Shown here one piece after another: positions 1 to 8,018 of a DNA stretch of 64,000 bases; the first letter of the stretch is position 1; each line of letters begins with the position of its first letter. The translations under genes and the position numbers were made by a program. A model generated the notes under the pieces. The model was not told the origin of the DNA, ran no database searches, and saw nothing but the letters and a program-made list of their open reading frames with translations. Origin of the DNA: Dictyobacter vulcani (lineage in GTDB: Bacteria > Chloroflexota > Ktedonobacteria > Ktedonobacterales > Ktedonobacteraceae); contig NZ_BKZW01000002.1 in the NCBI RefSeq assembly GCF_008974265.1, forward strand, positions 1,426,001 through 1,490,000. The letters are read 5' to 3'.

Positions 1-1754
1 TCTACCATCGTATCCTCGCTGGCATAGGCGAAGCGCCGGCCATCGGGTGACCAGGCTATGACCGAGATGGGTGCTGGATAGCGATAACTGAGGACCTCTT
101 GATGGCTGGTGGTGTCCCACATTTGTATCATACCATCAAGCCGTCCACAGCCGACGCGTGAGCTTTTATTGGTTTGTGAGCCGGGACCGGGGCTGGTGAA
201 TGCTGGATAAATAGCTGGCGACCAGGCCGCTCCCATAATCGGGGCGGGCGGACCTGCATAGAATGCTATCTGCTTGCCTGTGAAGGCTTCCCAGGTTTGC
301 AGAGAGGTATCCTCGCCGCCAGAAACGATGTGATAGCCGTGGCCCTGGGTTGACGCAGGTCCAGGAGGTGTCCAGGCCAGCGTATGGACGCTGTTACGGT
401 GTCCCCGATAGATGGTGAGTTGTTTACTCGTGGTTGCATCCCAGACATGGACGGTCCCATCGCTAGCTGCGGACGCGATTACAGGTTGGATGGGTGACCA
501 GGCCAGCGCATGAATACTATTATGGCCATGATGACCAGCATAGGTCAGGAGTGAGCGACCCGTACCTGCATTCCAGATGTGCACCTGCCCATCAGATCCA
601 GCACTGGCAATCCGTAAGCCGTCAGTCGACCATGCGACTAAACGTACCTCTGTTGCTGGATCTTGAAAGGTCTGCTGGGGTTTTCCTGTCGTGGTATCCC
701 AGACCTGTATCAGCTTTTCATGGCTGGCGGAGACGATGCGTTTACCATTTGGGGACCATGATAAGGCACTGATCCTATGCTGGTGACCCTGATAGCTACA
801 GACACGTGTACCCGGCGGTTGGGGTTTTCCGCCAGACATCTGACTACGAAGCTGTGATTCTGTCTCTTTGCGCGCGGGCGGCACGATAACCGTGGGCATG
901 ACAGGCACGGTTGTTTTTTCTAGCTGAGCGGAGTCCGGCGTTGCCAGCCGACTGGCCTGCTCCAGCGCAGTTGCGAAGGCCTGTATACTGCCAAAGCGGC
1001 GATTGTAATCTTTGGCCAGTGCCGTGAACACGACCTGTTCAACCGCTTCCGGAAGGGTGGGGACCTTTTCTCGTAATGATGAAGGAGCAATTGATAGTTG
1101 CTGGGCCACAACTTCAGTGATCGACCCATAGAAGGGCCGATAACCTGTCAGCCACTCATACGCCATAATACCCAATGAATATTGATCACTGGCCTGACGC
1201 GGCTGACCCTGAATCTGTTCGGGCGCCATATATGGTAGCGTACCCGCTACGTCCTGTATATTTTGTGCCTGCACTGTTTGCATCAGCAGCGCAATCCCGA
1301 AGTCGCTCAAGAGGACCTCGTTTCGTCGGCCAAGCAGGATATTTTCTGGCTTTATATCTCGGTGGATTAATTTTTCATCGTGCGCATACTGCAACGCCTC
1401 TGCGATCTGCTTGATGTAGGACACAACTACCGCTAACGGAACTGGCGTGCCATTGGGATGGCGCTGCCGGAGCGTCCCACTGGAAGCATAATCTAACACC
1501 AGAAACGGAGTTGTGCCCTCGACGCCAAAGTCCAACACGCGCACAATATGTGGATGAATCAGTCTGGCAATATTGCGAGCCTCAATGTAGAAGCCGTCCA
1601 TGGAACCATTCGCGGCCTCCATCTTGAGAACCTTGATCGCTGCCTGTGTACCAAGATAAATATGTTCTCCAAGGTAGACCCGGGCAAAGGCCCCTTCTCC
1701 CAAAAGGCGAATAAGCCGATAATTGCCCAACTGTTTTCCTGGATAAGAAGACAT
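1..1754 (-). CDS. Serine/threonine protein kinase with WD40 repeats (C-terminus beyond window)
   Basis: An open frame reads leftward from ATG at 1754 to the window edge (584 codons, no stop). It begins with a Hanks-type kinase domain: glycine loop GEGAFARVYLG at about residues 19-29, Lys in AAIKVL at 41, then HRDIKPEN, DFG and an APE motif (MAPEQ). After a linker of about 50 residues, WD40 repeats follow from about residue 320 (SWSPNGKRIVSAS, VWDATT and similar). Kinase-WD40 fusions are typical of Ktedonobacteria and other large-genome bacteria; the propeller usually binds proteins. No membrane segment is visible in the part present, unlike PknB-type kinases. The ribosome site is weak. Substrate unknown. 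Confidence 0.93.
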   Translation of the reverse strand, partial: MSSYPGKQLGNYRLIRLLGEGAFARVYLGEHIYLGTQAAIKVLKMEAANGSMDGFYIEARNIARLIHPHIVRVLDFGVEGTTPFLVLDYASSGTLRQRHPNGTPVPLAVVVSYIKQIAEALQYAHDEKLIHRDIKPENILLGRRNEVLLSDFGIALLMQTVQAQNIQDVAGTLPYMAPEQIQGQPRQASDQYSLGIMAYEWLTGYRPFYGSITEVVAQQLSIAPSSLREKVPTLPEAVEQVVFTALAKDYNRRFGSIQAFATALEQASRLATPDSAQLEKTTVPVMPTVIVPPARKETESQLRSQMSGGKPQPPGTRVCSYQGHQHRISALSWSPNGKRIVSASHEKLIQVWDTTTGKPQQTFQDPATEVRLVAWSTDGLRIASAGSDGQVHIWNAGTGRSLLTYAGHHGHNSIHALAWSPIQPVIASAASDGTVHVWDATTSKQLTIYRGHRNSVHTLAWTPPGPASTQGHGYHIVSGGEDTSLQTWEAFTGKQIAFYAGPPAPIMGAAWSPAIYPAFTSPGPGSQTNKSSRVGCGRLDGMIQMWDTTSHQEVLSYRYPAPISVIAWSPDGRRFAYASEDTMV

Positions 1755-2023
1755 ATGCAAATTCTTATGAGGAATGGGCTACATCCCTCTACTCCTGTTC
1801 CCATGAATTGCCGAGATGTGGTGGTTGGGCGTGCCGCGAGAGTGCCCGATTGTCTGTCAGTAGCATATCATATCGCGCACAAAAAGAGGAGTATTTTTTT
1901 CTGCATCTTGCAGAGGGTGAGCAGACGTATGGGGATAGAATCGAGTATCCCCTGTTTGGGGATACATTGCCAGCTACCTGCATCAATAGAGTAGAGTGTC
2001 TTTTCCCGTCCAACAATTGATGA
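1755..2023. other. Non-coding gap upstream of the kinase
   Basis: About 270 bases between the kinase start and the stop of the next leftward gene. Open frames here overlap each other on both strands and lack ribosome sites. The kinase promoter should lie here, but I cannot point to one. Confidence 0.4.
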
Positions 2024-2233
2024 TCAGGCCTGCTTTTTTGATGCTTGAGGGACAAACTCGATGGCGGAATCTTTATCAGAATAGGCTGAAAAGACCCGGG
2101 TTTCATTGGTGGTATCCATGACCACATAGACGACACCACCATCGGTTGCATTTACGCTTCCCTGTTCGCCAGTGAGTTTGATACGTACCTGGTCACCTTC
2201 TTGAAAATAGGTGCCATCGTTATTGGTTTCCAT
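2024..2233 (-). CDS. Small hypothetical protein, KOW-like
   Basis: A 69-residue acidic protein starting METNNDGTYFQ. A longer frame begins at 2281, but that start has no ribosome site and the extra 16 residues look like leader sequence; the start at 2233 has a weak AGAAAG eight bases upstream. The pattern GDQVRIKLTGEQGSV followed by GGVVYVV resembles the short beta-rich KOW or SH3-like modules found in small bacterial proteins. No membrane segment or signal peptide. Function unknown. Confidence 0.6.
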   Translation of the reverse strand: METNNDGTYFQEGDQVRIKLTGEQGSVNATDGGVVYVVMDTTNETRVFSAYSDKDSAIEFVPQASKKQA

Positions 2234-2387
2234 GTTCGTGTTCTTTCTATGAGAGTAGACCTCATGGAGCAAAATAGCCATCGTGAACGCCGCTCATGTG
2301 TGGTTGGCTGCGCTCACACCATTGAAATGACATTGAGGTCAGTCTTCATCCTGTCTGGTTGCTGACTTTGCCTGATATGTGCCCTCT

Positions 2388-2582
2388 TTAAAGAGTAGAG
2401 ATATCAGGAGATTTTTTGTGTTCCTCATTGATACTTTCGGCATACATGTAGGCATCATGTCGAATATCAAACGACTTGACCAGTCGATCGTTTGGAGAGG
2501 GTGCCTGATCTCCTGCGGCTCGCTCACGGACCAAAAAGATCTGAGGCGAGAGACATTGAACATAGTAATGATGATGTGCCAT
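2388..2582 (-). CDS. Small hypothetical protein coupled to the pentapeptide gene
   Basis: A 64-residue protein (MAHHHYYVQCLSPQ...) whose ATG overlaps the stop codon of the pentapeptide-repeat gene in a TAATG arrangement. That implies translational coupling, and it is the best reason to believe this short frame is real. It has a His-rich start and no recognisable domain. It probably acts with, or is regulated together with, the pentapeptide protein. Confidence 0.6.
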   Translation of the reverse strand: MAHHHYYVQCLSPQIFLVRERAAGDQAPSPNDRLVKSFDIRHDAYMYAESINEEHKKSPDISTL

Positions 2583-3058
2583 TAATGTGAAACCTTTACT
2601 GTTTCTCCTGTTGCGGATGGGGCGGCTTTCGCTGGTTTATCTAAGATGGCGTGATCAAAAATGGCTCTGGCGGTATCTGCACCAGTGAAATCAGCACTGC
2701 GCAAATCTGCATTGGTGAGGTCAGCGCCACGCATATTGGCCCGGCAAAAGCGAGTCTGATAGCCATCGATACCATTCATGAGCGCTTTTTGAAGATTGGC
2801 ATCACTGAGGTCCGCGCCCTCCAGATTCGTATGACGCAAATCCGTTCCACTCAAATCTGCCTCGCGCAAATCTGCATGTTGAAGATTCGCCTCGGTCAAA
2901 TCCACACCATGAAAATCGATGCCACGTAGATCTGCATGGCGGAGATCTGCCTGATGCAGATTGGGCTCTAACGCCTGCACATCATAATGCTCACGTCTCC
3001 ATGCATTCCAGTTCTTGTTGCCAGATGCCAGGAGTTCAATATGTTTTTGTAGCGCCAT
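2582..3058 (-). CDS. Pentapeptide repeat protein
   Basis: A 158-residue protein. Residues about 34-140 are tandem A(D/N)Lxx pentapeptides (ADLRHADLRG, ADLREADLSG, ADLTNADLRS), which fold into a right-handed square beta-helix. The N-terminal 30 residues (LLASGNKNWNAWRRE) match the short lead-in common in cytosolic members. No signal peptide. Some family members mimic DNA and protect gyrase (Qnr, MfpA), but length and sequence do not allow that claim here. It heads a two-gene operon with the 64-aa gene. A TGTGAT/TGTGAG pair with 10-bp spacing lies upstream near 3125-3140, but it does not fit the 11-bp pattern seen later in the window. Confidence 0.9.
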   Translation of the reverse strand: MALQKHIELLASGNKNWNAWRREHYDVQALEPNLHQADLRHADLRGIDFHGVDLTEANLQHADLREADLSGTDLRHTNLEGADLSDANLQKALMNGIDGYQTRFCRANMRGADLTNADLRSADFTGADTARAIFDHAILDKPAKAAPSATGETVKVSH

Positions 3059-3147
3059 TGTATGTACTCTCTCTCTGTCGTTCTTTATCCTATCATCACA
3101 GCACGGTTACTACAGCAAAAAAGAAGCTGTGATACATTGTGAGGATG

Positions 3148-3402
3148 TTATTTTCGTTTCAGCATACTTTCAAGAAAGATATGTTTATATCTCTCCCAGG
3201 TAGTTTTCCCAACCTTCAACCTATCCTTCAATAAGACCAGTTCGGCTTGAGGCAAATCTTCTTCCGCCTGATAACAAAGCTTGCCAGCTTCTCGCTCTTT
3301 TAAAGTACGAAGGGCTTTCGTGACTTTCTCAGGACCTTCAAGACGCTTGAGTTGTTCGATGGCATCAATGAAGATTTCTTTTGTCTGGGTAAATGTTTTC
3401 AT
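3148..3402 (-). CDS. Small charged hypothetical protein
   Basis: An 84-residue, Lys/Glu-rich protein predicted to be mostly helical (TKEIFIDAIEQLKRLEG...), with the basic end ESMLKRK. No known motif, signal peptide or membrane segment. It lies on the same strand as the pentapeptide operon, 90 bases upstream of it, and may be a separate unit. Function unknown. Confidence 0.6.
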   Translation of the reverse strand: MKTFTQTKEIFIDAIEQLKRLEGPEKVTKALRTLKEREAGKLCYQAEEDLPQAELVLLKDRLKVGKTTWERYKHIFLESMLKRK

Positions 3403-3725
3403 TGCGGTTCTTTTCTAGTACTTCACGGGTACTACCTGGAAAGATGAAATACCCTGCTAGACCATGCGATCCTTGCAATTACTCATCTGGAAGAAGTAGT
3501 GGCAAAGTGTGTCTATATGGCGGTACTTCTAAAAGAGAAGAGCGATAAGCGCTTATTAGATTAAGGAAGGGCGCCCCATAAAAAGATTCATGAGACTCTT
3601 TAAATTATACACTATTTTTTAGAAAAATGCAATATAAGTAAAAATTCAAATACGTATATGCACTATTTGTGTAGATAGTGAAAATTTCTACCCTATTCAG
3701 CAAAAAAGGTAAGTAAATTCTTGTT
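3403..3725. other. AT-rich intergenic region
   Basis: About 320 bases, strongly AT-rich from 3590 to 3725. The frames crossing it are short, lack ribosome sites and have atypical composition. No hairpin or repeat stands out. It must hold the promoter of the 84-aa gene. Confidence 0.5.
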
Positions 3726-3959
3726 TTAGAGGACTTGCCGATAACGCTGTAGCCGTTCCCAGGTGCGCTGCGCTGGTTGAAGCCCATCAGGTAGCTCAGG
3801 TTCTAAGCTACCGCGTATAATCAGAGCGAAGCAGTTGTCCTGATGATAGCGTTCGCGTAGGCTAGCATTTGAAAACACTTCTTGAATATAGTGATAGCCT
3901 TGATTTTCAGTTCGCCCCATCCAGATTCCCTCGGTCTGATCAAGTGTTGGTAAGGTCAT
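3726..3959 (-). CDS. Small hypothetical protein
   Basis: A 77-residue protein starting MTLPTLDQTEGIW, preceded by GAGG eight bases upstream. The frame also opens eight codons earlier, but that start lacks a ribosome site. The sequence is compact and charged, ending in AQRTWERLQRYRQVL. No domain is recognised and there is no membrane segment. Confidence 0.55.
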   Translation of the reverse strand: MTLPTLDQTEGIWMGRTENQGYHYIQEVFSNASLRERYHQDNCFALIIRGSLEPELPDGLQPAQRTWERLQRYRQVL

Positions 3960-4125
3960 GTGATGTCCTCGTTTCTGTTTCAAGACATGCTGAATAGGAA
4001 AATATGCTCAAATTTATCATCTAGCACAAAGAAGTTAAAAATGAGAGGAAATATATGTGTAATCCTTTCAGTCTTTCTTAGTATACATGATTTAACAGAT
4101 AAATACAAAAGCATGATAGGGAAAA

Positions 4126-4258
4126 CAGGGCTTTCCAATTCTCTTTTTGTCCCGCCTGCGGCGGGAGAAGAGGGAGGAGATGCGAGGACACCTCGCGCTC
4201 CGGCAAGGGGCGGCCAGCCCCTTGCATCCCCGCTTGCAACGAGAATTGGAAAGCCCTG
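4126..4258. mobile_element. 133-bp MITE with 18-bp terminal inverted repeats
   Basis: The ends CAGGGCTTTCCAATTCTC (4126-4143) and its exact reverse complement (4241-4258) bound a GC-rich core with no coding potential. The element is flanked on both sides by the nine-base direct repeat TAGGGAAAA (4117-4125 and 4259-4267). Together these show a transposed miniature element with its target duplication intact. The surrounding DNA is AT-rich, so the insert stands out by composition. No transposase with matching ends is in the window; the IS4 element at 7.7 kb has different ends. Confidence 0.9.
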
Positions 4259-4479
4259 TAGGGAAAAGAAGAGAAGCTGCCAGCTAAAAAAAAATAGTAT
4301 AGCCAGATACTTAATACAATCTTACCTCTGCCGATTAAATAAATTGGGAACTGAAGTAGAGCTAACTGGAATAATGGATTTCCCTCTTTATTCCTGGATT
4401 TGCTTATCTCTCACTTCCTCTATGAAGAATAGTCATAGATTTGCCTTACATTTCATGTACAAGAAAGAGGAAAATTTCA

Positions 4480-5142
4480 ATGAACCAGATGAATACAAAA
4501 AATCAGAAATCGAAATTTCTGTCAGTTGTGAAAAATCAGTCTGTTATTGCAGCTTTGCTCCTTGGTGGCGCACTGGCCATTACTGTCCCAGGTCCAATTT
4601 CCCATGCTTCAAGTCTTCATGACCGCCGTCACCATAATAGAACCACTATCAACAATAATAACAATAATAATAATAGCAACGGTAATCTCAATTTCGACAG
4701 TAGCAACAACCATAATGGCCATAACGGAAATAATTGGAATGGCTGGAATGGCAATGGCTGGAATGGACTGAGTGGCTTCTTTGGCCGTCACCGTCAGGTC
4801 AACATCAATAATAATGTCGAGTGTAATGATGACAACGGTGACGACGACAATGGCTGCGATAGTAACGGCTCTAATAACGGCTGGAATGGCGGCTGGAATG
4901 GTGGCTGGTTTAATAACAACGATGGACATGGTCGCAGCCAGATCAACGTTAACAATAATGTTAGCCGTGATCGTGACAACGAGCGCAACAATGACGATGA
5001 GAATGGTGGCAACGGTGATGAGGGCGGACACCACCGAAACCATCATCGCAATCGTACCACCATTAATAACAACAACAACAACAGCAATGCTAACGCTGAT
5101 GCTAATATCGATTCGGAAGATAACAACCACCATAACGACTAG
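4480..5142 (+). CDS. Secreted asparagine-rich low-complexity protein
   Basis: 220 residues from ATG 4480, chosen for AAGAGG nine bases upstream; the same frame opens earlier at a TTG without such a site. Residues about 10-45 form a Sec signal peptide: basic start, hydrophobic stretch AALLLGGALAITV, then SHASS as a likely signal peptidase I site. The mature part is almost only N, D, G, H and W. It contains RTTINNNNNN twice (at both ends), QVNINNNV and QINVNNNV, and two WNG/WNGG clusters. The frame repeats look like internal duplications. No known fold. An envelope or aerial-mycelium surface role is possible but is only a guess. Confidence 0.8.
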   Translation: MNQMNTKNQKSKFLSVVKNQSVIAALLLGGALAITVPGPISHASSLHDRRHHNRTTINNNNNNNNSNGNLNFDSSNNHNGHNGNNWNGWNGNGWNGLSGFFGRHRQVNINNNVECNDDNGDDDNGCDSNGSNNGWNGGWNGGWFNNNDGHGRSQINVNNNVSRDRDNERNNDDENGGNGDEGGHHRNHHRNRTTINNNNNNSNANADANIDSEDNNHHND

Positions 5143-5154
5143 GCTTTATTCTTT

Positions 5155-5214
5155 CAGGGCTTCAATAGTATTGCTGAGGAATATTCCGATAAAGGCAACG
5201 CTATTGAAGCCCTG
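5155..5214. terminator. Long hairpin after the Asn-rich gene, with MITE-like ends
   Basis: A 14-base perfect inverted repeat (CAGGGCTTCAATAG at 5155-5168, complement at 5201-5214) encloses 32 bases, starting 12 bases after the stop. It may end transcription. Its outer bases CAGGGCTT match the ends of the 4126-4258 MITE, but no flanking target duplication is present, so its origin is uncertain. Confidence 0.5.
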
Positions 5215-5360
5215 ATTATGTTTGAATGGTGTTCATCCCAGACACTGTAGCAGAAGTGGTCACCTCTCCCGATGACATAATGACACTGGCTTTAGTATCT
5301 GCTTAATACTCCTCATGACAGATAATCCCTATCAAAAAAGAAGCAGAAAAGGAGGTAGCA

Positions 5361-5755
5361 ATGGCCGCAATTCCAGAGAAATATAAGGATCTTCTGAAGA
5401 CAAAATCTGGAGCCCATGTGGCGACAATTGGACCCAAAGGCGAGCCCAGAGTTCACCTGTCTGGTTTGACTGGGATGGTCAACATATTCTCTTCAGCCTG
5501 ACCAAAAAGAGGCAGAAATTTCTCAATTTGAAGCGCGATCCGCATATCGCCCTCTCAATTACGGATCCTAAACGCCTGGAGCGCTACCTGGAGGTCCGGG
5601 GTACTATCGAACGTATTGAAGATGATCCAAAGCTGGACTTCATTAATTCAATGGCCAAGAAATACCTTGGAGTAGATAAGTATCCTTATCACCAGCCTGG
5701 CGATGAGCGTGTGGTGGTGTTTGTGAAACCAGAGCATGCCACCTATCAAGGCTAA
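5361..5755 (+). pseudogene. PPOX-class (F420-type) FMN-binding protein, frameshifted
   Basis: ATG 5361 follows AGGAGG. The first frame gives MAAIPEKYKDLL...HVATIGPKGEPRV, then runs to an early TGA near 5503. Shifting by one base at about 5454-5456 restores the expected split-barrel sequence PVWFDWDGQHILFSLTKKR, then NLKRDPHIALSI and KYLGVDKYPYHQPGDERVVV, ending at 5755. The whole matches pyridoxamine-phosphate-oxidase-like proteins of about 131 residues that bind F420 or FMN. One base appears missing between GTT and CCT. It is either a recent pseudogene or a sequencing error. Confidence 0.85.
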
Positions 5756-5949
5756 TCCTGAGAGCAAATGATGTTGATGTGCTTGCCCTATGAAAGCGTT
5801 TGCGCCTACAATAGAGTCTGTTCCAGGATCTGGACGAGTATTAACCATACTCGTCCATTTTTATGCCTTTATATTTGTGGGTGTATCTGAGTCTCACATT
5901 TATTGGGGGTCGTTACGTGTAGCCACACTCGGGCACTTTAGTGTCCAGG

Positions 5950-6009
5950 TTTTATAATATTTTCGCAAAAAATGTGCAATTGCACATTTTTTGCGAAAAT
6001 ATTATAAAA
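5950..6009. promoter_or_regulatory. 60-bp perfect palindrome upstream of the substrate-binding-like gene
   Basis: Bases 5950-5979 and 5980-6009 are exact reverse complements with no loop, centred on CAATTG. The palindrome is AT-rich (TTTTATAATATTTTCGC at the outer end) and ends 10 bases before the ATG at 6020. As RNA it would form a 30-bp hairpin. It could be an operator, a terminator of the upstream gene, or a hairpin that masks the start of translation. Confidence 0.7.
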
Positions 6010-6019
6010 GAAACTAGAA

Positions 6020-7078
6020 ATGTTTATGGTTAGATTACGGGCAGCGCTGCTTACTCCTTTAACTGGCTCTCTCTCTGCCTTTGGACAGGCCTGTGCCACC
6101 GGCCTTACACTGTGGGCTGAGCATGCGGCACAACTCCCTGTGCCATGGACCGGTGTTGAACTGGATGTGCACGATTGTGGTAGTAATATTGAAGCCAGCA
6201 TGCGTGCTGTTCTCGCCACCTCTCCGGATGTGCTGTTTGGGCCGTATGGAAGTAATACCATGCTTGCTGCTGCGCGTGCCACCAGCCGTGTGCTCTGGAA
6301 TCACGGAGGAGCAACCTCTCAACTTGCTCGCCCGCACTTTCCACACATCATTCCTATTCTTTCACCGGCTTCAACCTATTTTGCTGCGGTGCTGCAAGCC
6401 CTGCGGGCTGTGGATCCGCATATCACTACCGTTTCCCTTCTGTACACAACAACCGGTTTTGGACGTGACATAGCTCATGGGGCCAGCGCGGCGGCCGCCA
6501 GGCTCAACTTTCAGCTACAAACCATACCCTTTCAACCCTCGCATGCAGTTACAGCCGCATCCACAGTACCATCAGCAGATGTGTTGCTCGTGGTCGGTAA
6601 CTTTGCGGACGAACTTGCTGTTGCGCCTGTCTTATTGCCGCGCAGATGGCGTGCGGCCGCCTTTGTCGGTGCTGGAGTCGAGGAAGTTCTGGCGCCGCTG
6701 GGAGAACAGCGAGAAGGACTGCTTGGACCGGCGCAATGGCTGGCACGCGTGGCTCCCAGTCCTGATGAAGGACCCGATGCCGATTGGTTTGTGCGCTATT
6801 ACCGACAAGCATCCGGCAGCGAACCACCGTATCCCGCCGCGCAAGCATTTGCGGCTGGAGTCCTGTACGCACGTTGCCTGCGCGACAGTAATCGTAACGA
6901 CGACCTGGCCCAACTGGAGTCCGCCAGGCAGCTTGCCTGTAATACACTCTATGGAGCTTTCCGGCTTGATCCGAATAGTGGTTTACAGACCGGGCATCAA
7001 ATGCTTGTTGTCCAATGGCAACAGGGAACACGTCGTGTCGTCTGGCCTCCAGAACAGGCCGAGCGTGCGCTGATCTGA
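6020..7078 (+). CDS. Periplasmic-binding-fold protein (LivK/Peripla_BP_6-like), no signal peptide
   Basis: 352 residues resembling the substrate-binding component of branched-chain amino acid ABC transporters: an early DVHDCGSNIEA segment, FGPYGSNTMLAAA, PILSPASTYF, then a second lobe with VLLVVGNFADE and a YPAAQAFAAGVLYARCL helix. Unlike true transport receptors it lacks a signal peptide and lipobox, and no permease or ATPase gene is nearby. It may therefore be a cytoplasmic sensor or regulator using the same fold, as AmiC does. The start could be at 6020 or the ATG at 6026; neither has a strong ribosome site because the 60-bp palindrome abuts it. Confidence 0.75.
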   Translation: MFMVRLRAALLTPLTGSLSAFGQACATGLTLWAEHAAQLPVPWTGVELDVHDCGSNIEASMRAVLATSPDVLFGPYGSNTMLAAARATSRVLWNHGGATSQLARPHFPHIIPILSPASTYFAAVLQALRAVDPHITTVSLLYTTTGFGRDIAHGASAAAARLNFQLQTIPFQPSHAVTAASTVPSADVLLVVGNFADELAVAPVLLPRRWRAAAFVGAGVEEVLAPLGEQREGLLGPAQWLARVAPSPDEGPDADWFVRYYRQASGSEPPYPAAQAFAAGVLYARCLRDSNRNDDLAQLESARQLACNTLYGAFRLDPNSGLQTGHQMLVVQWQQGTRRVVWPPEQAERALI

Positions 7079-7216
7079 TTGTCCCGATCATACTTGCAGG
7101 CATACCCGGTGGATGTGATACAGTTAAGCATATGGCTAAACTCCGACTGCGCCGAGACAAAGCCTGGCGTAGCGGCGTTTCGTGTTTTTGAGTTTGTTAC
7201 ATAGGAGATGCGACTG

Positions 7217-7627
7217 ATGAACGAATGGCAGCAAAGAAACCAGGCAGTGATTGATCAATTTCGAGCAAATGGTGGCAAGGTAGAAGGCTGGGGACCACTG
7301 GTCCTGGTAACGACTACCGGAGCCAAAACCGGACAAGAGCGCATCATCCCACTGATGTATGTGCCTGATGGAGATCGCATCTTAGCCGTAGCTTCGAAAG
7401 GCGGCAACCCGAAACATCCCGAATGGTATAACAATCTCGTAGCCCATCCTGATGTGACGATTGAAGTTGGCAATGAAAAATTTCCTGCCACCGCCAGAAT
7501 GCTTAGTGGTGCTGAGCGGGAAAAAGCCTATGCGAGAGCCGCGGAAGTGTTTCCTCCATACGCTGAATATCAAAAGAAAACATCACGAGAAATTCCTGTT
7601 TTCGCTCTGGAACGGCGCGCCAACTAA
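7217..7627 (+). CDS. F420-dependent nitroreductase-family (Ddn-like) oxidoreductase
   Basis: 136 residues from ATG 7217, chosen because AGGAG lies nine bases upstream; the in-frame ATG at 7208 touches that site. The motifs VLVTTTGAKTGQERIIPLMY, VASKGGNPKHPEWYNNL and HPDVTIEVG are those of the DUF385/Ddn family, whose members bind deazaflavin F420 and reduce nitroaromatics or quinones. The protein is a short split beta-barrel of typical length and cytoplasmic or membrane-associated. It stands alone. With the PPOX gene at 5.4 kb, it suggests that the organism uses F420. Confidence 0.88.
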   Translation: MNEWQQRNQAVIDQFRANGGKVEGWGPLVLVTTTGAKTGQERIIPLMYVPDGDRILAVASKGGNPKHPEWYNNLVAHPDVTIEVGNEKFPATARMLSGAEREKAYARAAEVFPPYAEYQKKTSREIPVFALERRAN

Positions 7628-7700
7628 CGTCCCGTTAAATATTGACGTTTCACATTTGCAAACATGAGTCATCCCAGATTTTAGGGATGAGCTTGTGAAA

Positions 7701-7744
7701 GAAGCGAGCATTTCTCCTCAAGAAGTGGAGAAATGCTCGCTTCA
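7701..7744. terminator. Hairpin inside the IS left end
   Basis: A 17-base stem (GAAGCGAGCATTTCTCC and complement) with a short loop lies just inside the left terminal repeat. In that position it can stop transcription entering from outside or stop the leftward transposase transcript. Confidence 0.55.
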
Positions 7745-8018
7745 GTTCTCTCCAAGAAAAGCGGTTGATGAAGTGCTTCTTGCTGGTGATCTCCTTCTCC
7801 TAGAAAACCAACGGGAGAAAAGAGAACAGAACGAAGACGTGTTCACACCAAGAGCATCACCTCGGTTTCCAGCGAGAAAACAGGCATCCATGTTTTGTGT
7901 GCGATCGCTCCATATGCTGGTTGCGATCGTTGTGCTGGATGAACACCGGTCACACGCCCCGCGGTCAGGCAGTCCTGGCCATGGAATGGTTCAGCGGTGG
8001 TGCAGGCTCAACGCCTCA

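Noticed and set aside
1559-2151. Several short frames around the kinase start
   Set aside because: They overlap the kinase or each other and have no ribosome site or recognisable sequence.
3128-3143. TGTGAT...TGTGAG before the pentapeptide operon
   Set aside because: Spacing is 10 rather than 11 and the other elements are absent.
4609-5133. Long minus-strand frame opposite the Asn-rich gene
   Set aside because: The Ile/Val-rich product is the mirror of AAT/AAC codon repeats; it has no ribosome site.
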